From NCBI GenBank assembly GCA_948146395.1, contig OX411551.1, positions 41,450,796-41,514,795 on the forward strand: DNA of 64,000 bases, read 5' to 3'. This document shows positions 21,739 to 51,436 of this stretch, in pieces (positions within the stretch are counted from its first letter, which is position 1; each line of letters begins with the position of its first letter). Source of the stretch: Fragum whitleyi. Its lineage: Eukaryota; Mollusca; Bivalvia; Cardiida; Cardiidae. The position numbers and the translations under genes were made by a program. The notes beneath the pieces are model-generated. The model was given only the letters and a program-made list of their open reading frames with translations, made no database searches and was not told the DNA's origin.

Positions 21739-22095
21739 TGAAACAGTTCATACTGTTGCCTGGTCATGTGATGTATGCTAAATGTGTATAATGAAACAGT
21801 TCATACTGTTGCCTGGTCATGTGATGTTTGCTAAGTGTGCAAGGATGAAACAGTTCATACTGTTGCCTGGTCATGTGATGTATGCTAAGTGTGCAAGGAT
21901 GAAACAGTTCATACTGTTGCCTGGTCATGTGATGTATGCTAAATGTGTATATTGAAACAGTTCATACTGTTGCCTGGTCATGTGATGTATGCTAAGTGTG
22001 TATAATGAAACAGTTCATAATATTGCCTGGTCATGTGATGTATGCTAAGTGTGTATGGATGAAACAGTTCATACTGTTGCCTGGTCATGTGATGA
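21739..22095 (+). repeat. Seven-copy minisatellite, 53-54 bp unit
   Basis: Units start at 21741, 21794, 21848, 21902, 21955, 22008 and 22062. Each holds AAACAGTTCATACTGTTGCC and TGGTCATGTGATG, with ACAGTTCATACTGT as an internal palindrome. Unit-to-unit changes are few, so the array is young. The rest of 21404-22780 shows only a small palindrome at 22311-22345 and a fragment of a TTAA MITE near 22640-22740. Confidence 0.85.
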
Positions 22096-22784
22096 AGAGT
22101 GCAATTAACTTTGAAAATGTTTGAAATGGTTAATATACATTTATATAGGAGATCAGGTCATAATACTCATTTACAGATCTAAAAATTGTAATGGTGCTTG
22201 AATAATGACCTGTTTTACTAAACATCTTACGATCATTTTTGTGTAAGTGAAAAATAAGAGTTGCTTCTACAGTATTAACTAAATATGAAATTCTTCCTTG
22301 CATCATGTCATTGGAATCGTCTTCTAAAGGCGATTCCAATGAGATATTGCAATGCAGAATCTAGTAATGAATGAAAACACCAGATACGATTTTTGTTTTG
22401 GGCTTCTTATTATTTTTTTGCAAGGAGTTTAGTAAAGCAGGCCCCAGGAGATCACAGGGTTAAGCTAAATTTTCACAGGGGTGTGTTTATGGACAAGGCA
22501 CTATAAGGTATCCTAATTCTACCTAGCTTTAAAATGGGTATCATTTGGTTAAACCCTCCTGCTGAATTCAAATGGATTGCCAATTTTTTGGACATTTCTA
22601 CTGCTCTTTGCCACAAAAAAAATATTAGAAAGCAGGTGTTGTAGACTAAGATCAGACTGCACATCTGCTCAGGCTGATCTTAGTTTATACAGTCTGCCAA
22701 AGCTTTGGTGATGGCAGGAAGGTACTAGATCATGAGTTTGTTTGAATGGGGTTTTTACACAACTTTAAAAAATCTTTCAGTTTA

Positions 22785-22925
22785 ATTGTGGCAGCTGCAG
22801 CACCCAACAATAGTTTCCTGGTATTTCTCACACCAGTACCACCATTACATCCCTTCCTAGCCTCGAGCTGATGTCCCACATAGGTCTACGATTATCAAGG
22901 AGCAACAGAAGAAGATGGGTTAACC
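22785..22925 (-). mobile_element. Partial SINE of the 43737 family
   Basis: Contains GGTATTTCTCACACCAGTAC and CCTTCCTAGCCTCGAGCTG, a diverged version of the same central block. Nothing else is recognisable next to it. Confidence 0.45.
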
Positions 22926-24125
22926 TGGGTCAACACTTACTCCTGAGAGTAAAGAGTCCATTGTACTCCTAACACATAAAATCAAGGAGTCCAAGCTCAA
23001 CGTAAGGAGACAGAATTTTTATAATGTGAGAACATAGTGGAAAAAAAGTAGATTGTAATTGCTTGTTATGAGAATATCTTTTTCAAAATATTATGGGATG
23101 TTTTCTTCAACAACTCATGTTGTGAAAAGATCTACAGTTTTGGCACGTAGAGAATAGATTGCTCTGTGCATTTTTTTTTTTTCAAAATATTCTCATATGA
23201 CTCTTGGCGTCCAGTCCATGGGACTCTTTATTTGCAAATGGAAAGAGTCCCAAATGTAAACAAAGAGTCTTGGACTCCTCTTTGTGTCAGACCCTGGTAA
23301 AGGTAATGCATTCTTTTTCTTGGAAACCTAAACCACAGCAAAGAGAGATGTTTGTCAGATTCCCTGTCATTGGGCCTGTGTTTGATTACTGGTCTTTCTT
23401 TATTTCTTTTAGGTGGCTTATCAAGAAATAATGATACATTACCACTTGATAATTTTTCTGTGAAACCTGTGATATCATCAAAAAAATTAAACCCCCCTTT
23501 TGTTCATTTCACACCATCTGACGTTATCTTAGCTGAGCCTAATAAGTAATGTCATCATGGATGTTGCAGAGCAATCACCAACAAAATGATGTGCTTGTCT
23601 CATTTTTCCTTTTAAATAATACAATAATTGTATGGTTTTGGGGTAAGATCCATTAATATTTCATTTTTTGAACAGAAAAAGCTATATTTTCAATCCTTGC
23701 TCCATCACTGAAACAATTATACTCTAAATCTTTTATTTGCTCCAACCAATGCATGGTTAATTGTAAAAGTATGATCTGTTAACCAGGAAAAAATCCCTAA
23801 ATGATGTCACTGTAATTTCATCTGTTTACTCCATATGATACAAAACAATTTTAACTTTATCCAAATTCAAAGAATTTTAACAATAAATATGTGTTAAAAT
23901 TGAAAAGAGACTGCAAAAGAATATTGTAGAAAATATTGAGAAAAAATGAATTAGAGCTGCTTGAGCAGCTGATAATTTTGTATTTTTTAAGAATTTGATT
24001 TTAAGTCTGTAGTCAATTTTATTGTCATTTAGGCAGGTTATCCCAAATAATGGATCCTATATTTGATGAGCTGATTGAAAGAACAAAGGCATAGCACTAG
24101 TGTGACAAAATCAAGGACCAATTAC
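22926..24125. other. Unassigned stretch with old MITE fragments
   Basis: A piece of the 17330 MITE family lies at about 23400-23600 (CACACCATCTGACGTTATCT). Elsewhere I see no gene, hairpin or clear repeat. Confidence 0.4.
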
Positions 24126-24129
24126 TTCA

Positions 24130-24300
24130 AGGCTATTCAAGATACAATGGTCATATTTTGTAGGATGATAGATTTTGATTATGCGCATCTACAGATACCA
24201 AGGTCAAGGTCGTGAAAAGGTCAAGTTCATCTGCCAAGGTCAAAGTTTTGAAAAAATGCCATTTTGGTGGCATTTATGTTTCACAAACACATGTTGTTCA
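24130..24300 (+). mobile_element. TATGCCCCC-family element, 3' part
   Basis: Contains GGCTATTCAAGATACAATGG, AAGGTCAAGGTCG and the end GGTGGCATTTATGTTTCACA then AACACATGTTG. The 5' end is missing. From 24300 to 25080 nothing is recognised except GACCTTGACTTTTGACC words. Confidence 0.5.
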
Positions 24301-25089
24301 ACTTGAATTCTTTTCTATTATCAAGCAACACACAGCCAAGCCTGCAGGTGTCAAGGCGCAAAAAAAATAAAAGGGACATTACTATAATCCGCTTGTCTAA
24401 GATCCACTTGTCTCATAGAAATCTCATGATAGATTCTTTTCTCACAAATTGTATGTAAACAAGGGATGTTGGAGGAAAGGAAAGCTCTACTAATCCTAGT
24501 GCTGGATAGTAAAAGCAAATCAATGTAAAGATTGGAAAATTGAATAAATTCAATGTCAGAGTAATTAATATTTGTCTAGAGGCTGACATTATGATCATAG
24601 AAGCATGTACAAAGTTTCAAAGCAATAGCTTAAGTAGAAACAGAGATTTGACACAGTTGCACATAAACCCTTAACCAAAGCATTAATATGATGCCAATGG
24701 GACCGGAATAATCCGCCTATCCTACAAATAGTGGAATTTTGAAATACTGTTATGACTGAATTACAGCAAAAAAGCATTAGATGACAGTTTGATGACATTA
24801 TTTGGAAAGTGATCTTACATGTGTAAGACAAGTATATCTCTGATTGCTGCTCATTATGGAAATCTTAAAGGATCACTTTAATTTGTGTCATGTGAACAAA
24901 TAGCAGTATTTTTTGGTTATTAGTGTAAAATGTTTTTATAAAAGCATGATACATAGTTCTAGATGTTTGTCCAGGGACAACACTTGTCAAGGCTGCAAAC
25001 ATTTGACCTTGAAATGGGACCTTGACTTTTGACCTACATTGAGGGGAACATCTGTGCCAATTCATTTTGAAATCCACCAATACATGAGC

Positions 25090-25660
25090 TCATGCTCCAG
25101 ACAAAACAATGAATTGACCTTTGAGATACAGTAATATAGAGAAATGACCTCCATCCATTAAAGACATATTTTTCATCTGATCTCAGTTATTTTTTGTAGA
25201 CCGATATAAGGTCACTCTAAGATCATTATAGTGAAATTTGGTTGATATCCATCTGTTAGATTGATCGATTGATTGAATGTAGTTTTACGCCACTTTCAGC
25301 ATTATTTCAGTTATATCACGGCATCTGGAGACCCAAACAATGGATTCCTGGTATTTCTCTCACCAGTACAACCACCACATCCTTTCCTAGCCTCCAGCTG
25401 CTATCTCACATAGCCATCTGTTAGAGACTGAGAAAAGTCACGCACATTAAAGCCATGTTTCTCATTGGATCAAAATTCCTTGGACAACTTTGAAAGAGGG
25501 TCATCCAAGGATCACTTCAGTGAAGTTTGGTTGCATTCATCCAGTAGTTTTTGTGAAGATATTTAAAGAAAAATTAACGACTGGAGGCACAGATGGACAG
25601 ACGCATGGAGGTCACAATGCCATGACAAAAAGACCCAGTGGCCTTTGGCCAGTGGAACTT
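25090..25660 (-). mobile_element. CCACTGG-family T-tract element, 5' part, with inserted SINE piece
   Basis: Minus-strand end AAGTTCCACTGGCCAAAGGC, then a degenerate CATCTGTCCATC block and monomers with GAAATGACCTCCATCC and GGGTCATCCAAGGATCA (plus-strand view). The SINE 25257-25420 interrupts it. Confidence 0.55.
25257..25420 (-). mobile_element. Partial SINE of the 43737 family
   Basis: Shares the central block GTATTTCTCTCACCAGTACA and TTTCCTAGCCTCCAGCTGC with 43737-44020 but lacks the tRNA-like head. It is flanked by a minus-strand fragment of a CCACTGG-type T-tract element, into which it appears to be inserted. Confidence 0.5.
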
Positions 25661-25784
25661 AAAAACTTTTCAAACGGCACATCTATTCATTGTTGGAACA
25701 AATTGTGTGAAGTTATTTGAAAGTAATCCAATTAGGTAGGAGTATTGCGCCGGACAACATCAGATAGACGAAACTAGCTGCAAA

Positions 25785-26175
25785 CATACACTGACTTCAT
25801 TCGGAACGTCACTCGGCTATTTCCGTGAACTACAACAGACCTCTGATGTATATAAGGCGGATGGGTATGTTACAAAACCGTGCATTTTGTTAGACGGAAA
25901 CAGTGTAAGAAAAACTAGCACTGTAGATTTATATCTTTTACAGTAAATAACGGCTGAAATATCTTAATTTTTGAGAATGACAAATCATTCTCAAAAATCA
26001 AAAAAATTTCAGCCGTTATTTAAGAATCAAAAGAAATTTATATTAGGATACGATGGTGACTCTAAAGGAGTAGCGTTGGTTTCCAAGGTTTTTCCGTATT
26101 TTTTAAAAATAGTCTATGTACATCCGAGGTTGATCGTGAGATTGGCCAAGTGGTGTTCCGAATGACACTGACTTG
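25785..26175. mobile_element. Inverted-repeat element with nested 78-bp hairpin
   Basis: Outer words CTGACTTCATTCGGAACGTC and GTTCCGAATGACACTGAC are inverted. In the centre, 25946-26023 is a hairpin with arms TAAATAACGGCTGAAAT and ATTTCAGCCGTTATTTA. A short open frame over it has no meaning. Confidence 0.5.
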
Positions 26176-26238
26176 TCACATGATATTGACAACTATACCT
26201 TACTAACCACTAGCAGGCTCAAAAATATTTATGCCTAT

Positions 26239-26474
26239 TTAACCCTTGTCACGCTGAATAAAACATCATGGCAGAATTATATTTAAGTCAAAGTATTAAA
26301 ATCTCTGTATGTCAGCATTATAATTTTGAAAATAAAATTTTGAAACTTTTTGGGTTTTAAAGTTAAAATCGTTTGATATAGACTAAGATTAGACTGCACA
26401 TATGTGCAGGCTGATCTTTGCCAATACCTCCTGTGATAGCAGGATTATTCTAGGATCGGCATTACAAGGGTTAA
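26239..26474. mobile_element. TTAA MITE with CCCTTGTCACGCTGAA end
   Basis: Left end TTAACCCTTGTCACGCTGAA; right end GGCATTACAAGGGTTAA is diverged. Internal GACTGCACATATGTGCAGGC palindrome as in 21157-21403. From 26480 to 27130 nothing is recognised. Confidence 0.6.
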
Positions 26475-27141
26475 AGAGAAAGAATCTGTAACATGAAATT
26501 CCTAACAAGACTCCATTACATACTTTTTGTATTTCTAGTCTTTGTTAAGATCAGCATGTCTCAAAGAAAATTACAAATCCCCTAAGTCCACTTTCTTTAT
26601 ATTGTTAAGATTATACAAAACAATCCCTTGAATCAATCTTCTGCTGACATTTTAATATGGGCAAATGCTGGGATAGCAATGATGAATTAACAGAAATATA
26701 TTTATATGAATCTTTTATTCATTTATCACTTACAGTCTTCCTATTTACAAAATATAAATAAAATAATTATGACAAAACAAATGATCAGAGCTACAGATAG
26801 AGGGGGTATTTTGAATTTTAGGTAAAACTATTTCAGTAAAACTGAAGAAAAAACTATGTTGTTGGTGCTTTTAGGAATTGTCTAATTGAGATGACTCAAA
26901 TGAGTACCCACAACAAAGTGTTTCTTGGAGAAATAAAGATGTAAGAATGGATTTACCCCCTCTTACCCATCCTTCTGAATTGATAACAATATCAAGTTGT
27001 GATTCACAATGAAACAATGTAAAAAAAAACATGAAAAGGATAAATGAGAAAGGCATTCCTTTATTGTCTTATTGTAATATCAATTAGACAAGACAGTGAA
27101 ATAGTCAAATTTCAAAACAGATGCAGAAATATAAATATCTA

Positions 27142-27207
27142 GGGGTCAGCAAAACAAGTGCCTATATATTTAAAGGCTTTTACAATAAAGTTGCGCTGAC
27201 CCTTCGA
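27142..27207. repeat. Miniature palindrome (GGGTCAGC type)
   Basis: GGGGTCAGCAAAACAAGTGC faces GTTGCGCTGACCC, enclosing CTATATATTTAAAGGC. Flanked on the right by TTCGAAAT, as is the palindrome at 4038. Confidence 0.55.
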
Positions 27208-27221
27208 AATATAAATATAGA

Positions 27222-27420
27222 TTGACTGCCTTGGTGGCCTAGTGGTAAATGCACTTGACCCCTGACCTGACGGTCTATGGTTCGAGCCCCACTGGCGCCA
27301 GGGTGTGTTTAATAGCCAGCCACAGTTCACCCAGCTGTAAAATTTAGTAGCCATGGGTTAAAACCACTGCCTCTCTCTTAGGGACTTGAAGACATCAGGA
27401 TTGAGTCTTCAACAGCAATT
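27222..27420 (+). mobile_element. tRNA-derived SINE
   Basis: A-box-like TGGCCTAGTGGTAAATGC and B-box GGTTCGAGCCC lie in tRNA spacing, followed by a tail containing CACTGCCTCTCTCT. The same tail occurs at about 45050-45090 and, inverted, near 56440-56530. It lies in the probable 3' flank of ARL1. Confidence 0.65.
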
Positions 27421-27489
27421 CTATTAGCTTAAGCTTTCGTTGCAATCAAACTAAAATTAATTAGTGTAAACTAAATATAGATAAGAATA

Positions 27490-27495
27490 TTTATT
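27490..27495 (-). terminator. Candidate ARL1 polyadenylation signal
   Basis: On the minus strand an AATAAA hexamer lies about 410 bases downstream of the ARL1 stop codon. It is the first canonical hexamer I found after the stop. No transcript end can be seen directly. Confidence 0.4.
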
Positions 27496-27901
27496 GAAAG
27501 GCTGCTTTGTCAATGATGAATTTTTTATCAAAGGTAATTTTGTTCATCTTTTTGTACTAATAAGGTAATCTTTACACTTTTGAAAACTTGTATTAAAACC
27601 AGAAAAAGTTTAATTTGAGGAAATGTAACATTTCTTGGAACAATAATTTTTTCCTTGTTGATGCCAAATTGTTGAATAATAAGCACACAATAACATGACT
27701 AAGAGCAGGAACAATAACATAATTATAATGTTATCTAGAAAATGTCATGAACTGTAGAATGGTTAAATTAATTTCCATGTAACAGAGATAAATCTCTATA
27801 TTATTGAGTTCATGGGTGTACTATTTCGTGGAATTATAAAAGCCCTGTTTGCGTCCCTCAATTATTTGTACACGTGTAACGGATTTGTTCTTCCAAGTTC
27901 C

Positions 27902-46409
<18,508 letters not shown>

Positions 46410-46482
46410 TTTATTTTATGTTTTTTGTTTGGTAAACGAGCAAAATCTTGTCATCTGTCAAGACCAACGTGTACACGGTAAC

Positions 46483-46494
46483 TGCGCATGCGCG
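46483..46494. promoter_or_regulatory. NRF1-type palindrome, probable ARL1 core promoter
   Basis: TGCGCATGCGCG matches the NRF1 consensus YGCGCAYGCGCR and stands out in AT-rich surroundings. It lies 74 bases upstream of the proposed ARL1 start codon. The site is symmetric, so it could also serve plus-strand transcription towards CSTPP1, but I found no plus-strand first exon beside it. Confidence 0.55.
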
Positions 46495-47004
46495 TGTTTA
46501 GAGTGGATTGATTCTTAAAAAAAGATTTAAGAATTTTGTTCTCTGAATCTTGAGAGCATCTCTTTTTCCCCTAAAAACCAAACAAAAAACCATCATTGTT
46601 ATAATTGATCTGAATTTAATTTTTTATTATGTTTAATTATGGTGCTAGTCATAGTTTTCTAAAATGCACCAAATTTTATTCGAAGTTAAGGGTCATAAAA
46701 TTTGCGCAGCTTTGCTTTTCTTTGTGATATTTGTCATAGGCATACCACGATCAACCTTTTTTTTTTTACTTTTCTGATACATGAATGAAGTTAAAGTTCA
46801 TCAGTTCAGATTGGCACTCATCTTCATGCTGATATCTGGCCTGTTGTCATGGACGCTTAGTGTCAAAACTTAGAATAAAAAAAATGTCACTGTACACAAA
46901 TGAAGACAGGTTTTCTATGACCGCTGAGCGTTACTTAGGTAATCTAATTGACATATGCAATTTTGAAGATTGTGATTGAGTAGCTGCTGGCCCAAAGGTA
47001 GAAA

Positions 47005-47098
47005 ACACGGGTGGGGATAGTGCAAATTTACCAAAAATTAACCACACAAAAAAAAAATTTTGTGGTTAATTTTTGGTAAATTTACACTATCCCCAGCC
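47005..47098. repeat. Perfect hairpin, about 40-base arms
   Basis: GGGGATAGTGCAAATTTACC then AAAAATTAACCACA is followed after an A/T loop by its complement with one change (CAAATTT / AAATTTACAC). It overlaps the SINE region at its right edge. Confidence 0.7.
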
Positions 47099-47099
47099 G

Positions 47100-47262
47100 T
47101 ATTGGTTACCTGTGGCCTGGTCCCTGAAATTTTGGAGAAAATGCAAATATTCAATTAAATTAAATCAGGATGGACAAGTGTGCCTGACATGGGACTCGAA
47201 CCAACAAACCAGGAATTCTAGTACTATTGCTCTACCAACTGAGTTAACTGGGGATCTGTTTG
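47100..47262 (-). mobile_element. tRNA-derived SINE next to the LINE 3' end
   Basis: On the minus strand an A-box-like TAACTCAGTTGGTAGAGCA and a B-box GGTTCGAGTCC are spaced as in tRNAs (about 47183-47257), followed by an unrelated AT-rich tail. It has the same orientation as the LINE whose 3' side it adjoins. A functional tRNA gene is unlikely because the acceptor stem does not close. Confidence 0.6.
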
Positions 47263-47370
47263 TGGTTCAAACCATTGTCAACTACAGTCAACCAGTTCTG
47301 TCTGTATCTGTATGAATACGTTGTAGAATCCTTAAAAGGCTTTTATACAACGGAAGTGTGTGTTGCCATA

Positions 47371-49878
47371 TTACTGGCTCTCGTTTTTGAGGGCCGTCTT
47401 AAAGGCCGCTAACGAGCCTGCATGCACTGTTGCATTTGGCAGGTGATTCCACTGGATAGTGGTGTTTACAAAGAATGAGTGCTTGTATTGTGTTGTTTTT
47501 GCTGCGGGTATGGCTAGGCTTTTTGTGTTGTTGCAAACATGTTTTTCTACTATGTTTGTGCTGATGTGATCAGTGTATTTCTTTGTTCTAATTGACCTTT
47601 TTGGCTTTTGGTATGTGAGGAATTTTGATGCAGGCAGGGACGGTACTAACCCCTCAACCACCTTGTACATTAGGACAAGTCGCAGATTTTTCCTTCTTTC
47701 TTCTAGGGGCTCAAGTTCTAGTTCTTTTTTGAAGCGATGAATAGTTCCTGGCTCTCTAGTTCTATAGTCGTTTTTGATGAATCGTATAGCTTTGTTTTGG
47801 ATTTTCTCCAATTTATCTATGTCTGATTGTTGGTAGGGGTCCCAGATTGTTGCTCCATATTCCATGATAGATCTTACTAATGTTATGTATGCAGTTTTCC
47901 TGCATGATTCTGGTACTTTCTTTAGATTCCTTTTTAATAATCCAAGACTAGAGTTGGCTTTGTTTGAGACAATTTTGATATGCTTGTTCCATTTTAGATC
48001 ATTAGAGATTTGTAGTCCGAGGTATGGATTGTCCTGTACTTCTTGAAGAATGTGATTATTTAGTTCATAGAATTTAGATGATTTCTGATTGATTGACATT
48101 ATGTAGCACTTTTTGGCATTGAATCTCATTCCCCATTTATCTGCCCAAGCTTCTAAGTTTTTTAAGTCCTTTTGAAGTTTTGTATGATCTTCATTTTTCT
48201 TGATGGTTCGATACAGGAGGCAATCATCTGCAAAGAGCCGCACTGATGATGTGACTTCATCTGGGAGGTCATTTATGTGACATAAAAACATCAGGGGGCC
48301 TAATACAGTTCCTTGAGGTACACCCGAGTCTACTGTTGTTTCTTCTGAGAACTCCCCATCCACTACTGTTCTCATTGTTCTTTTTGTTAAGAAGTTTGAT
48401 AGCCACTTGTGAATGTTCCCATGAATTCCATATTGGTAGAGTTTGTGTAATAATTTATCATGTGGGACTGTATCAAAAGCTTTCGAAAAATCTAGTATAG
48501 CCACATCGACTTGGTTGCCTTTGTCATTTTCAGTTAAGAAGTCATTTATTGTTGTTATCAGTTGGGTTTCACATGAATATCCTGATCTAAATCCATGGTT
48601 GAGGTCTGTAAGGATTTGGTTTTGTTCGAGATGTTTAAGCAAATGTCTACAGATGATGTGTTCAAGTATCTTACAAGGAACTGATGTAAGGGATACTGGT
48701 CTGTAATTTTCTGCCAGATGTTTATCTCCCTTCTTGAAAATGCTTGAGATATTTGCATTCCTCCAGTCTTTGGGTAGCTCTCCTGTGTCAAGGGATTTCT
48801 GCATTATTATCTGTAGAGAGGGGGCTAGTTCTTTAGCACATTCCTTTAGAATTTTGTTTGGTATTTGGTCTGGTCCTGATGCCTTATTTGTATTTATTTT
48901 CAATAAGAGTTTATATAGGCCATATTCGTTTATGATGATTGGTTCAATTGTTGTTTTAGCCTTCAGTCTTGTTGTTGGAAGATCTCCTTGAATTGTGGTT
49001 TTAGTAAATACAGATTTGAATTGCTTAAGGAGGATTTCAGCCTTCCCTATGCTGTCAGTCACTAGTTTTGTCCCTTCTTTAAGAGGGGCAATTCCACCTG
49101 ATTCTTGTTTTTTGGATTTGATGTATTTCCAGAAAGGTTTATGATTGTTAGTTTCTAGGCCTTCTATAATATTTCTGTTGACATATTCCCATTCAGCCCT
49201 ACGGAGTTGTTTTTTGCAGGTTTTTTGAAAAGCTCTATAGTTGTTCCATTTGTTAGTCTTTTTTGCTTGTTTATAAAGTCGTTGCTTTCTTTTAATTGCT
49301 TTCCTTTCCTTGTGTCTAATCCAGGGTATGGTGTTTCTTGATTTGATTTCTTTACTTGGAATATTTTTCTCCATTGAATTAAATAATGATTTTTTAAAGT
49401 AGTTCCACAGGTCTTCTGTACTGTTCCCTTTCTGGAGATTTTCCGTTAGTTTGTCTCTCAGTTTGAGGAGGTCTGATTTTAGTTGGTTCCAGTCTGCTTT
49501 TTTGTATATGTAGCATTTCCTGGCCTTTTTCTTATTGTGTTTTACTTTTGTTTCAAAATCAGTTATTATCATGTCATGATCAGATATTCCTGGGATGTTT
49601 ACAGATGATTTGACCATGGTGGGATTTGTTACAAAGACTAAGTCTAGAAGATTGTTTTCTCTAGTAGGTGTTGTGTGTATCTGGGTGAAGTTGTAGCTTG
49701 AGGTTATATCTGCTAATTCTTGTTGGATTTCTCTGTTTTGTCCTGTTGCTGTCTTGTTTGACCAGTTGATATTTGGACAGTTGAAATCTCCTGTTAGTAT
49801 TATATTTGTGATATTTGTTCCAACCATGGCCTGTTCCAGTCCACTTTGTAAAATATATTTAAAAATCTCTGTTGTCAA
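47371..49878 (-). mobile_element. 5'-truncated jockey/CR1-like LINE with open endonuclease-RT frame
   Basis: A single uninterrupted 835-codon frame. Residues 1-105 are the C-terminal part of an apurinic-type endonuclease (ILTGDFNCPNINW, ISDHDMI). Residues about 335-590 are reverse transcriptase with NHGFRSGYSCETQL, ILDFSKAFDTVPHDKLL, SGVPQGTVLGPL and FADD (549-552), the catalytic Asp pair in an F-A-D-D context. DPYQQSDIDKLEKIQNKAIR and the following C-terminal region are typical of jockey/CR1-type elements. There is no ATG at the 5' border; the frame opens at a TTG in T-rich DNA, so the copy is 5' truncated, as is usual for LINEs. The intact frame suggests a young insertion. It lies between ARL1 and the visible part of CSTPP1. 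Confidence 0.9.
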
Positions 49879-49884
49879 AAAATA

Positions 49885-51330
49885 AATGTCAGCTATTTAA
49901 TTGATTTTATCCTAAGGCCTATCATATTTCTTTGCAAAATAAATTCTTCAGCAGACAAAATCATTCAACTCTTCCAAAAGCTTGACCTTTTCCACATGCT
50001 TCTTGCATGAAAGGCCATTTCAGGTCACACCTGAAAAAATTTGTGTCGCCAAAAAACAAACTCAAATTCTGACTGGAATAAGCTTGTAATGAAAACCTTT
50101 TTTTTTCAATTCATGCAAAAATATTCATTTAACTGAGGAATAAGAACAATTTTAATATCTATTGCTGACAAGTGAGAAAATATGTAGCTTAGTTAGGGTT
50201 GTGACTTAACCAGTTCAGGTCCACCTGTTTGGGGGTTGTCTCATATTGAACAAGAAAGTTTCAAATATAACCTTTGAAATAATATTTTTTGAAGTCTGAA
50301 GTATTTGTAACATAATATGGGCCAAAATTTATTAAAATAGTATCTGTAGAGATTTTTTTTTCTAATGATTTTTGTTCCGAAACACAATCCTTGTGAAAGT
50401 ATTATTCCTTGTCTCAAAATACGCAAACTGAAATTCTATCATGCTGAGGAATCATGTTAACATCGTAATTAAAATTATTCTAGCTTAACAATAATTAGCC
50501 AATACTGAAACTGATCATCAATGAGCAGTGCCTTCAGTGCTTTGGTTTTATTGCAATTTTGCCAAACTTTTTATTCAGCATGGCAAAGGTTGAGCGACAA
50601 TTTATGGGACCACCAAAAAGTGGTATTTAAACAGAATGGTTGCTTAGCACTGTAAAGATGTTTTGTTTTCAAATCAGTAGCATAATTTTGATTGAATATG
50701 TATATCAGGGTCTGACACTGACCTCATTTTGCCACCAGCCTGAAGGACCTGTTAGCCCTAAATATTACTGGTCCTCCTTTATAACAACAGGTCCTGCATG
50801 AAAACCATGTTTGATTTTTAGCAATTTAAGGGATATATTGCAAGAGACATTGTTGGAAAAGGAAACAAAAGATGTGGTTGCTTGAGCAAGATGGATTGTA
50901 TATAAAATTTGTGCAACATTCCTAATGTTGCATCTTCAAATAGTTGCTAATCTTAGGAAAATTGAAACTCTTGTTGATGAAACCTATCATACAGGAAATA
51001 TTAAATTTATAATCCAGAGGTACAGTTAAGAGAAGGTATTTACAGTCTAAAATCTTTATTTATCTTTAAAACCCTATAATGTCATTGTTAGCGCTCATTT
51101 TAATTGTCTCAGCCAAACGATATCAATGAGTGTCCACATTGTAGGATTTTTGCAAAAATTGTTGAAATGATATTATTTGAAATTGAAAATACTCTCCTAT
51201 CTGTATCTCCACTAATCAAGTGAATTTATCTCTCAAACGCCATCAAAACATACTCTTTTTGTTGCTTTATAAATATGAAATTTTATAGCTATTCTATGTA
51301 ACACCGTTACTCAAATTACCTTTTCCATTT
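49885..51330. other. Region before the first visible CSTPP1 exon
   Basis: A half copy of the CAGGG MITE starts at about 50708 (CAGGGTCTGACACTGACC). A mariner-type MITE fragment (GGGACCACCAAAAAGTGG) lies at about 50608. I found no CSTPP1 first exon here. A plus-strand exon of a few dozen bases could be missed by eye. Confidence 0.4.
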
Positions 51331-51333
51331 CAG

Positions 51334-51436
51334 CAAAGCATCATGTTTTAGTTTATCTTGAAGACAGTATATCTCAGCTTTTGGAACACAGAGAAGAAAA
51401 CCCAAAAATAAATCCTATCAAAATTCTCAGTGAATA
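51334..51436 (+). CDS. CSTPP1: CSTPP1 exon (KHHVLVYLED...)
   Basis: Acceptor TTTTCCATTTCAG; donor TA|GTAAGT. It encodes KHHVLVYLEDSISQLLEHRE and then ENPKINPIKILSE plus two bases of Tyr. The first two bases complete a codon from an unseen upstream exon. It corresponds to the start of the conserved region in vertebrate orthologs. Confidence 0.88.

Noticed and set aside
27222..27300. Functional tRNA gene
   Set aside because: A and B boxes are present, but the acceptor stem does not pair and a SINE tail follows.
47183..47257. Functional tRNA gene on the minus strand
   Set aside because: Promoter boxes are good but the stems do not close properly, and a long AT-rich tail points to a SINE.
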